From Cardinium hertigii_C (GTDB taxonomy: Bacteria; Bacteroidota; Bacteroidia; Cytophagales; Amoebophilaceae): a DNA stretch of 64,000 nucleotides. Below, in pieces: positions 56,437-64,000 of this stretch. Positions within the stretch are counted from its first letter, which is position 1. Every line of letters begins with the position of its first letter. The DNA lies in NCBI RefSeq assembly GCF_050864855.1, contig NZ_JBOZWW010000058.1, positions 1 through 64,000 on the forward strand. Reading direction: 5' to 3'. The notes below the pieces were generated by a model. The model had not been told where the DNA came from. It saw nothing but the letters and a program-made list of their open reading frames with translations, and did no database searches. The position numbers and the translations under genes were made by a program.

Positions 56437-58536
56437 GTGCAAAACTATACTACGATTATTTGTAAGACCTTACAACAAGATCTACATCACGCATATACCA
56501 TACAACAACTTTGTGCAACATTACAGGTCCATTCAAAATCAGATAAAAATAAAGTAAAAAAAGCGTTATTACATCTTGTGCAACAAGGTAAAATTAAAAA
56601 GCTAAAGAGCGGACGGTATGCATATGCCAGTGTACCTACTTATGTAACAGGTCGAGTAGATTATGTCCGTACGGAATATGCTTATATTATCGCAGCTGAT
56701 CAACCTACAGATATATTAGTGCATCAAAAAAATTTACTATATGCACTAGATAAAGACCTAGTTAAAGTTCGCTTGCTTCCAGGGAAAGGCCGTAAACGAC
56801 CAGAAGGTATGGTAGTAGAAATTATTGAACGCAATACTGCACCCATCATTGGACGCATCACTGTTTCTGGAAAGCAACCCCAAGCCATTTTTGAACAAAA
56901 ACGCACTACACATACGGTTCTATTAGAGGGGAAATATAACGACATCCTACAAGAAAATGACAAAGTAGTCATTGCATTAACTTCTTTTCCCAGTACGCAT
57001 AAAGCATTAACAGGTACGGTGGTGCAACATCTTGGCCAAGCTGGCCTACATGAAGTAGAGATGCATGCGATTATGGCTGAGTTTGGTTTAAAAGAGACCT
57101 TTCCTGACCATGTAGTTGAAAGCATCAAAAATATACCTACGGTCATTACCGAAAAAGAAATAACCAAAAGAAGAGACCTGCGGCATATACCTACTTTTAC
57201 CATAGATCCAGTAGATGCCAAAGATTTTGATGATGCCCTCTCTTATCAGCCTTTAGCCAATGGCCACCATCAAATAGGTATTCATATTGCAGATGTAAGT
57301 CATTACGTTGTACCAGATAGTTTGCTAGATAGAGAAGCATATGCACGCAATACCTCTGTATATTTAGTAGATCGTTGTATTCCCATGTTACCGGAAATAC
57401 TTTCTAATGGGCTATGCTCTTTGCGTCCAAACGAAACTAAATTAACCTTTTCAGCTATTTTTGAATTGGATGCACAAGGAAAAGTTTATGACAAATGGTT
57501 GGGAGAAACCATCATTTATTCGGATAAAAGATTTTCTTATGAAGAAGCTCAAATGGCCATAGACCATCAAAAAGGTGATTTTTACCAAGCGCTTACCGTA
57601 TTGAATCACTTAGCCAAACAGCTTCATGCAAAGCGCGTGCAAAAGGGAGCGATTAATTTTGAAACCCGATCATTAGTATTTGATCTGGATACCAATGGGA
57701 AGCCACTTAAAGTGACCTCAAAGTGCCGCACAGATGCCCACAAACTTATTGAAGAGTTTATGCTACTAGCCAACCAGGAAGTAGCTACCTTTGCAGCAAA
57801 CCTAAAACAAAAACAGGAAAAATTAGGGCCTACTTTTATATATAGAACGCATGGCCACCCAGATGCAGATAAGTTAAATGAATTTTTTCTATTTGTGAAC
57901 CAACTAGGATACAAAATAAATAGATCCAAAACATCTATATGTAAAGCCATGCATGATCTAGAAAAGGCTATTCAGGGCAAAAAAGAAGCAACCATTATCC
58001 AATCGCTGGCCATCCGATCTATGGCCAAAGCGATTTACACTACAAAACCTGATCCCCATTTTGCATTGTCTTTTGCACATTATACCCATTTTACTTCTCC
58101 GATCAGAAGGTACCCAGATGTATTGGTACACCGTCTTTTAAAGCAATATTTAAAAGGTGCGCACATCTATGATGTAGCATCCTATGAAAAAAAATGCCAG
58201 TATGCTGTAGAAAAAGAATACCTGGCTGCAAATGCAGAAAGGGCCTCCATCAAATACAAACAAGTAGAATTTATAGAAAATCTAAAGGAACAAATATTTG
58301 AGGGAATCATCAGTGGCATAACTGAATGGAATATGTATATAGAAATCTTATCAAATGGTTGTGAGGGGATGGTTCGCCTATCAGACCTTACTGATGATGT
58401 CTATGCTTTTGAGGAAAAGCACTTTCAAGTAGTTGGAAAATCGTCTAAAAAACGTTATCGATTAGGGGATATCGTAAAGGTCAAAGTAAAAAATTGCGAT
58501 TTAGATAAACGACATATTAATTTTTTGTTATGCTAA
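56437..58536 (+). CDS. rnr: Ribonuclease R
   Basis: The start is a GTG. The 699-residue 3'-to-5' exoribonuclease has an N-terminal winged helix (about 1-65), cold-shock domains (about 66-225), the RNB catalytic domain with the metal-binding IDPVDAKDFDDALSY near residue 255 and HYTHFTSPIRRYPDVLVHRL near 550, and a C-terminal S1 domain (IFEGIISGITEWNMYIEI). It degrades structured RNA. Length is typical. Confidence 0.95.
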   Translation: MQNYTTIICKTLQQDLHHAYTIQQLCATLQVHSKSDKNKVKKALLHLVQQGKIKKLKSGRYAYASVPTYVTGRVDYVRTEYAYIIAADQPTDILVHQKNLLYALDKDLVKVRLLPGKGRKRPEGMVVEIIERNTAPIIGRITVSGKQPQAIFEQKRTTHTVLLEGKYNDILQENDKVVIALTSFPSTHKALTGTVVQHLGQAGLHEVEMHAIMAEFGLKETFPDHVVESIKNIPTVITEKEITKRRDLRHIPTFTIDPVDAKDFDDALSYQPLANGHHQIGIHIADVSHYVVPDSLLDREAYARNTSVYLVDRCIPMLPEILSNGLCSLRPNETKLTFSAIFELDAQGKVYDKWLGETIIYSDKRFSYEEAQMAIDHQKGDFYQALTVLNHLAKQLHAKRVQKGAINFETRSLVFDLDTNGKPLKVTSKCRTDAHKLIEEFMLLANQEVATFAANLKQKQEKLGPTFIYRTHGHPDADKLNEFFLFVNQLGYKINRSKTSICKAMHDLEKAIQGKKEATIIQSLAIRSMAKAIYTTKPDPHFALSFAHYTHFTSPIRRYPDVLVHRLLKQYLKGAHIYDVASYEKKCQYAVEKEYLAANAERASIKYKQVEFIENLKEQIFEGIISGITEWNMYIEILSNGCEGMVRLSDLTDDVYAFEEKHFQVVGKSSKKRYRLGDIVKVKVKNCDLDKRHINFLLC

Positions 58537-58721
58537 TCTGGGTATAGCACAATAAACAAGAAAGCCATCAGTGGCATGAGATCAGTCCATTAAAGTTTAA
58601 GGCTACAAAATTATCTGAAAGCTATCTCAAAAAAATCCTATAGGCTAGTGAGCAGCTATGTTTCTATTACCGCTCAAGAAACAGAAAAAGGCCTTTTGAA
58701 AAAAGTTGCAATAAGAAAGAT

Positions 58722-59993
58722 TTAGTCAATTATATCAAATCCTGTATACGGTTGTAAGACTTTTGGAATACGAATCCCTTCTGGGGTCTGATTTAATTCC
58801 AATAGTGCAGCTACTACACGTGGAAGAGCTAGTCCACTTCCATTTAAAGTATGTAAAAGACAAGTTTTTTTTGTTTTATCCTTATATCTCAAGGACAACC
58901 TATTGGATTGAAAAGTTTCGAAATTGCTGATTGAGCTTACTTCTAGCCACTTATTTTGAGCTACGGCATGTACCTCTATGTCATAGGTCATAGCAGCACA
59001 AAACCCTAAGTCTCCATGACAAAGTTTTAGCACACGGTAAGGTAGCGCCAGTTCTTCCACCAATCCTTGTACATAGGTCAACATTTCTTCTAAGTTCGCA
59101 TAAGAACAGTCTGGATGAGCAATCTGAACCAATTCTACCTTATCAAATTGATGGAGCCTATTCAGTCCGCGTACGTCAGCTCCCCAAGAGCCTGCCTCTC
59201 TTCTAAAGCAAGGTGTATACCCTACATGTTTAACGGGTAGAGCAGTCTCTGCTATAATGACATCACGATAGATGTTGGTGATGGAGACTTCTGCAGTAGG
59301 TATTAGATAGAATGGTGTGGATGCAATTTGATACATCTGACCTTCTTTATCAGGCAGTTGACCCGTTGCATACGCAGATGCTTCATTTACCAAAATAGGA
59401 GGTTGAATTTCGGTATAGCCTGCTTTTAATGCTTGATCCAAAAAAAAGTTGATTAAAGCACGTTGTAACTTAGCACCTTTTCCCTTATATACTGGGAAAC
59501 CAGCACCGGTAATTTTATTACCTAGCTCAAAGTCAATTAAGTCATATTTTTTAACCAAATCCCAATGGGCCAAAAGCCCTTTTACAACCATTCGTGGTGT
59601 TTGATAGATAATAAGATTATGGTCAGCATGGCTCCCCACTGGTACGCTTTCATGAGGCAAGTTTGGAAGCACATAAAGCTGCGCCAAGAGATCTGATGCA
59701 TGTGCTTTAAATTTTTCTGCCAACTGCTTAATGCTTGTTTTTAATTGGTTGCTTTCCTCCTTTTTAGCTTCTAACGTAGCTGCTGCATCCTTTTTCTGCA
59801 ACATATTTCCTATTTCTTGGTTCAGCTTATTGAGTGTAGCGGATAAGTTGTCTAATCGAAATTGTATGGCCCGTTTTTCTATGTCTAGGTTACATATGGC
59901 TTCAATAAGCCCTGCTGCATTAGATAAGCCCCGCTTATGCAAGCCATCTATTACTGCTTTTTTATCCGTTCTTATACGATGTAACTCAATCAT
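58722..59993 (-). CDS. serS: Seryl-tRNA synthetase
   Basis: The 423-residue class II synthetase has the N-terminal tRNA-binding coiled coil (about 30-110) and a catalytic core with TAEVSITNIYRD, motif 2 CFRREAGSWGADVRG, and motif 3 NGSGLALPRVVAALLE. It serves the two tRNA-Ser genes in this window. It converges with rnr across a 185-base gap without gene. Confidence 0.97.
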   Translation of the reverse strand: MIELHRIRTDKKAVIDGLHKRGLSNAAGLIEAICNLDIEKRAIQFRLDNLSATLNKLNQEIGNMLQKKDAAATLEAKKEESNQLKTSIKQLAEKFKAHASDLLAQLYVLPNLPHESVPVGSHADHNLIIYQTPRMVVKGLLAHWDLVKKYDLIDFELGNKITGAGFPVYKGKGAKLQRALINFFLDQALKAGYTEIQPPILVNEASAYATGQLPDKEGQMYQIASTPFYLIPTAEVSITNIYRDVIIAETALPVKHVGYTPCFRREAGSWGADVRGLNRLHQFDKVELVQIAHPDCSYANLEEMLTYVQGLVEELALPYRVLKLCHGDLGFCAAMTYDIEVHAVAQNKWLEVSSISNFETFQSNRLSLRYKDKTKKTCLLHTLNGSGLALPRVVAALLELNQTPEGIRIPKVLQPYTGFDIID

Positions 59994-60615
59994 GCTATTT
60001 GTGTTGAAGCGCTGTAATATAGGTTATGCTAACCTAAAATTACAGTAAATTAAAGAATTAGTTCTGTCTTTTTTCCAAAAAAAATACTTTGTTTGATTTT
60101 TTCAAATTATAGTTGTATTATTGCTCATATTGGTTTGCCATGGGGCTCTATTCAAAGTCTTGGGTTGATATTCATTCCTTTGGTTTAATTTTTTTAGTAT
60201 AAGTTTCCGCATTATATCTATTGTATATTCTATATAGGTACAAAAATATTTTTATTTTTGACCATTCTTACTAGATTTAAAAAGCAAAATCAGCGCAAAT
60301 AAGCAGCTAATATCTTATTTGAGTTATAGACACTACTTCTGTTTAGTAATTAAAAATAGCTAATTTTCACGTGTTTAAAACCATAAATTTTTAAAATGAT
60401 TTTACCTAGTGCTATTGAAGCATTTTATGTAAAGCTATTTTTATCAATGAATCATCAACTGACAAATGGTATTTGTTGCATTCATGTTCACACACTTGGC
60501 TTACATGGCTACTAGAGTAATATAAGCTACTACTATTTTAAGCATATTCGTTAAAATAGTTAAGATGATGCCTATTATTTTAATAGGATTTATTTAATTT
60601 ACACCTAACTCAATC
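59994..60615. other. Intergenic region between divergent serS and rho
   Basis: A 622-base AT-rich gap. It holds the promoters of both genes; TATTTTTG at 60253-60260 fits the -7 consensus but lies far from rho. No gene or structured RNA is recognised. A long 5' leader for rho, as in autoregulated rho genes, is possible but not shown. Confidence 0.45.
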
Positions 60616-62154
60616 ATGTACAATATCGGAGAACTCAATCAAAAACTTATTTCTGAGTTACGCGAATTAGCAGAAAAATTTAAAATTAAAAGCTATAAAA
60701 CGCTTTCGAAGGAAGAACTTATTTACAAAATATTAGACCAGCAAGCACTACTACCTGTAAGGGAAATTACTCAAAAAAAGAACACGCCAATGACTGTTGC
60801 ATCCCTGCAACCAAAAGAGGTATCCCCACCTTTACCGCCTAAGAAAAGTTATACAAAATCTAAGACAGTAGAAATACAAATTGACACCAATATAGATGAT
60901 AAAAATAGTGAAATTACTGCTACTGAGTCAGCCAAATCAGTAGCTATCGAATACGCTCCTATTGCTCCTATAAAAGAGCCCAAAGAGGCTACTTCTTCAT
61001 CTGAAAAAGGTAAAAAAGAGACAGTGGCGCAACACAATTTAGATACTACGATTGAAGGAGAAGGTGTACTGGAGATTATGCAGGATGGCTATGGATTTTT
61101 GCGTTCATCTGACTATCATTATTTAGCTAGCCCAGATGACGTCTATGTATCTCCCTCTCAAATCAAGTTATTTAATCTAAAAACAGGTGACACCATCTGT
61201 GGGAAAATACGTCCGCCGAAAGAAGGAGAAAAATATTTTGCACTTCTAAAGGTAATATATATGAATGGGGTGACCACAGAAGAGGGACGCAATCGTATCC
61301 CTTTTGAACATCTTACGCCACTTTTTCCACATAATAAGTTACATATTTCCAACGGGGCTAGCCAATATTCAACCCGCATTATGGACTTATTTTCACCTAT
61401 TGGTAAGGGGCAACGTGGTATGATTGTAGCCCAGCCTAAGACGGGTAAAACAGTACTATTAAAAGAGATCGCCAATGCAATTGCATCAAATCATCCAGAA
61501 GTTTATTTAATTGTTCTTCTAATTGGGGAGCGTCCTGAGGAAGTGACAGATATGGCCAGAAATGTACAAGCAGAAGTGATCGCTTCAACTTTTGATGAAC
61601 AAGCTGAACGGCACGTAAAAGTTTCCAATATTGTTTTAGAGAAGGCAAAGAGAATGGTAGAATGTGGTCGTGATGTAGTTATTCTCTTGGACTCTATTAC
61701 CCGATTGGCTCGGGCACATAATACTGTTAGTCCCTCTTCTGGTAAAGTACTTTCTGGTGGTATTGATGCCAATGCACTGCATAAACCACAGCGATTTTTT
61801 GGTGCAGCTCGTAATGTAGAGCATGGCGGTTCGTTGACTATTTTGGCTACAGCACTTATTGATACAGGATCTAAAATGGATGAAGTGATTTTTGAAGAGT
61901 TCAAGGGTACGGGTAATATGGAATTACAACTGGATCGAAAGTTAGCCAATAAACGTATCTATCCAGCTATTGATGTACCTGCTTCTGGAACAAGACATGA
62001 AGAGTTGTTAATAGGTAAAGAGGAATTGGCACGAATTTGGATATTACGCAACATTATGGCAGATATGAGTTCTACAGAAGCTATGGATTTCTTACTTAAA
62101 AAAATGAGGGGTACACGTAACAATGAAGAATTTTTGGTTTCTATGAGTAATTAA
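60616..62154 (+). CDS. rho: Transcription termination factor Rho
   Basis: The 512-residue protein has the Rho_N domain at residues 1-48 (ELRELAEKFKIKSYKTLSKE), then a polar low-complexity insertion of about 95 residues, the RNA-binding cold-shock domain (GVLEIMQDGYGFLRSSDYHY), and the ATPase ring with P-loop AQPKTGKTVLLKEIA near 272, VILLDSITRLARAHN and the Q/R-loop region GALIDTGSKMDE-like ATALIDTGSKMDEVIFEEFK. Insertions at this place are usual in Bacteroidetes. It is expected to be active. Confidence 0.96.
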   Translation: MYNIGELNQKLISELRELAEKFKIKSYKTLSKEELIYKILDQQALLPVREITQKKNTPMTVASLQPKEVSPPLPPKKSYTKSKTVEIQIDTNIDDKNSEITATESAKSVAIEYAPIAPIKEPKEATSSSEKGKKETVAQHNLDTTIEGEGVLEIMQDGYGFLRSSDYHYLASPDDVYVSPSQIKLFNLKTGDTICGKIRPPKEGEKYFALLKVIYMNGVTTEEGRNRIPFEHLTPLFPHNKLHISNGASQYSTRIMDLFSPIGKGQRGMIVAQPKTGKTVLLKEIANAIASNHPEVYLIVLLIGERPEEVTDMARNVQAEVIASTFDEQAERHVKVSNIVLEKAKRMVECGRDVVILLDSITRLARAHNTVSPSSGKVLSGGIDANALHKPQRFFGAARNVEHGGSLTILATALIDTGSKMDEVIFEEFKGTGNMELQLDRKLANKRIYPAIDVPASGTRHEELLIGKEELARIWILRNIMADMSSTEAMDFLLKKMRGTRNNEEFLVSMSN

Positions 62155-62314
62155 TTAGATAAAATATGCCAGACAACAAGCGGTAAAAATTATTAAAAAC
62201 AAAGATAAGCATTAGATTGGTATCATCAGTAGTATACTATTTTGCTACTTTTATGACTTATTTTTTATTTAGGTTTTTTACCTAATTCTATTGCTACCGT
62301 TTCAAAAAAATAGC

Positions 62315-63022
62315 ATGAAAAAAACAAGGACCATTCAAATAATTTGGTATGAAAATACTTTGTTTTTTTGCCTGATTGCTAGTTTATTAATTATCGGTAT
62401 TTTTCCACTTTTTGTATGGGATAAAATTGCGTTTTTTAGATTGCTTAAACAGTGGCACCATCCTATGGTGGATTGTATAGCGCCTTATTGTACTTGGTTG
62501 GGTGATGGGATTACCTATCTATCCTTGCTATGTATAGTAACCTTATTACATGCAACTTGTAGAAAAACTATGGTTATAGGGGGAAGTTTTGTGATTATGT
62601 CTGTAGTAGTACAATTACTAAAACGTGTTTTTTTTAGAGATCAATTAAGGCCTATTGCTTTGCTTTCTGTAGATGCATCGCTACACTTAGTAGATGGAGT
62701 ATCGCTACCAATAGATTTTAGTTTTCCTTCAGGTCATGCTGCTACCATCTTTGCCTTGATATGTCTACTACAGCTATTCTCTAAGAGCAAAAAAAAAATT
62801 TATAGTGTAATTTTGTTGGGAATAGCCTTAATGGTCGTCTACTCAAGAATTTATCTTTGTCAACATTTTTATACAGATGTTTATGTAGGTGCTTGGATTG
62901 GTACAATTGCTGCTCTAATAGCATACATCTGTGTTGTGGATTACAATGGGCCAAATTGGTTGGACCGTTCTATCTATTTTTTGTTGTACACCCATGGGAA
63001 AAGGTTTCCAATTAAAAAATAG
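62315..63022 (+). CDS. PAP2-family membrane phosphatase
   Basis: The start chosen is the ATG at 62315; an in-frame TTG at 62291 adds eight residues. The 235-residue protein has six hydrophobic segments and all three PAP2 motifs: KRVFFRDQLRP, FPSGHAATIFA and SRIYLCQHFYTDVYVG. Family members remove phosphate from undecaprenyl diphosphate, lipid A or phosphatidic acid. It overlaps the next gene by 29 bases, so the two are probably co-expressed and may act on the same lipid-linked substrate. Confidence 0.9.
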   Translation: MKKTRTIQIIWYENTLFFCLIASLLIIGIFPLFVWDKIAFFRLLKQWHHPMVDCIAPYCTWLGDGITYLSLLCIVTLLHATCRKTMVIGGSFVIMSVVVQLLKRVFFRDQLRPIALLSVDASLHLVDGVSLPIDFSFPSGHAATIFALICLLQLFSKSKKKIYSVILLGIALMVVYSRIYLCQHFYTDVYVGAWIGTIAALIAYICVVDYNGPNWLDRSIYFLLYTHGKRFPIKK

Positions 63023-64000
63023 TATCGTTTTTTATTTTCTAATTGGTTTTGGATGCATTTTTGCACTCGGCATAAAAGGAGTCCATCTATTTGATTTAGA
63101 TGAACTCTATTTTGCCGAAATTACCAGAGAAATGATACGTACGGGAGACTATGGTCAAGTGACTTTTAATTTTGAACCACTCTATGAAAAACCTCCTTTT
63201 TTCTTTTGGCTACAAGCACTTTCTATGCATTTCTGGGGCATTAATGAGCTAGGAGCCCGTTTCCCTAATTTATTCTGTGGACTATTAACCCTTGCAACGG
63301 TATACTACATAGGTAAGGAATACAAAGATCAATGGTTTGGCTTTTTATGGATGTGTTTGTACGCAACTGCGTTTTTACCTCATTTTTATTTTAAATCAGG
63401 TATTATAGACCCTTTTTTTAATTACTTTTTGCTATTGGCCATCTATTTTTTATCTCATACCATGATGCCATCTAATCCATGGTTGTACAGCGGTTCGGGT
63501 TTATCTATAGGTTGCGGACTATTGACCAAAGGACCTATGGCCGTGATCATACCATTGGCCACGCTAGGATTGTCTTACACTTGGTTTAAGAGCAGTGTGG
63601 TTTCCTTCAAATCATTGGTTGTAGCACTATTGATTGCTACAGGGGTTCTATCCTGTTGGCTTATTCCAGAGATTTGGTGTAATGGATGCACTTTTATTAA
63701 AAAGTTTTGGGAGTACCATCTATTGCTCTATCATCAACCGGTTTATACCCATGACCAACCTTGGTACTATCACTATCTAGTGCTTTTTTTTGGATGCTTT
63801 CCAAGCGCTCTATTTGCCATATTTATCTTAAAACAAAAAAGATTGATTCAAGACAGTTACTTTGCAGCCAATATGCAAGCTTTATTAGTAGTTGTATTGG
63901 TCATTTTTACCTTGGTTGGTACAAAAATAGTCCATTATAGTGCTATGGCCTATTTCCCCATAACATTTTTTGCAACTGATTTTTTGCACCAACAGATCTA
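62994..64000 (+). CDS. ArnT/PMT-type membrane glycosyltransferase (partial at window end)
   Basis: The ATG at 62994 lies within the end of the PAP2 gene. At least 335 residues are visible without a stop. They begin with a transmembrane segment and the catalytic DLDELYFAEITREMIRTGDY motif, like the DE..YA.IAREM of ArnT / PMT_2 (GT83) enzymes, followed by YEKPPFFFWLQALSMHFWG, GARFPNLFCG and KGPMAV. These enzymes use lipid-linked sugars at the outer face of the inner membrane. Several further hydrophobic helices follow. The acceptor could be lipid or protein. Confidence 0.9.
   Translation, partial: MGKGFQLKNSIVFYFLIGFGCIFALGIKGVHLFDLDELYFAEITREMIRTGDYGQVTFNFEPLYEKPPFFFWLQALSMHFWGINELGARFPNLFCGLLTLATVYYIGKEYKDQWFGFLWMCLYATAFLPHFYFKSGIIDPFFNYFLLLAIYFLSHTMMPSNPWLYSGSGLSIGCGLLTKGPMAVIIPLATLGLSYTWFKSSVVSFKSLVVALLIATGVLSCWLIPEIWCNGCTFIKKFWEYHLLLYHQPVYTHDQPWYYHYLVLFFGCFPSALFAIFILKQKRLIQDSYFAANMQALLVVVLVIFTLVGTKIVHYSAMAYFPITFFATDFLHQQI

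Noticed and set aside
1..64000. CRISPR array, prophage or secretion-system cluster
   Set aside because: No regularly spaced short repeats and no cas, phage structural or contractile-injection genes. The regular repeats at 2930-3480 are coding ankyrin units.

Overview
The window is about 36% GC by eye and reads as the chromosome of a Bacteroidetes intracellular symbiont, most like the Amoebophilaceae (Cardinium / Amoebophilus group). The reasons are Bacteroidetes gene order (miaB / sigma-54 activator / lptE / TPR / secG, and leucine dehydrogenase / nusB / YtxH), a Bacteroidetes-type TTTG...TAnnTTTG promoter, few Shine-Dalgarno sites, eukaryote-like ankyrin proteins, and plentiful insertion-sequence debris among housekeeping genes. 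Genus level is inference; no search was run.

Layout. 1-1610: nested mobile DNA (an IS5-like copy inserted in an IS110 transposase, then a miniature IS256-type element). 1611-4460: AT-rich accessory DNA with an ankyrin-repeat lipoprotein gene broken by an in-frame TAG. 4461-14875: mfd, acs, then the miaB-secG cluster and an outer-membrane-type protein. 14894-21290: two short members of an unusual membrane signalling-like family around tRNA-Gln and a secreted ClpP-fold protease. 21345-25626: rmlB, tRNA-Ser(CGA), secreted lipase-like hydrolase, dnaN, folA. 25738-33122: tRNA-Ala, map, trmB, a Dcu transporter with a degenerate tandem copy, ybaB, glycosyltransferase, murC. 33328-36873: comEC split by a complete 1551-bp IS5-like element. 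37005-39724: Leu dehydrogenase / nusB / YtxH operon and tRNA-Ser(GGA). 39811-44542: an old IS5 remnant, a long member of the membrane family (with an in-frame TAG), and a second ankyrin protein. 45178-52057: lolA, frr, sufC-D-S-E (no sufB in view), dnaB. 52195-55758: a fourth, intact member of the membrane family. 56437-64000: rnr, serS, rho, a PAP2 phosphatase and the start of an ArnT-like glycosyltransferase.

The most interesting content is the four-member paralogous family (14894, 19092, 40092, 52195). The long members join a sodium/solute-symporter domain, a second membrane domain, a histidine-kinase-like region that has lost its catalytic boxes, and a C-terminal domain that aligns with the HD hydrolase domain of RelA/SpoT proteins but has lost its metal ligands. 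The short members lack the symporter. I do not know of a described system with this architecture. The other theme is genome decay: three reading frames with in-frame stops near their 5' ends, an IS-split comEC, and stacked IS fragments.
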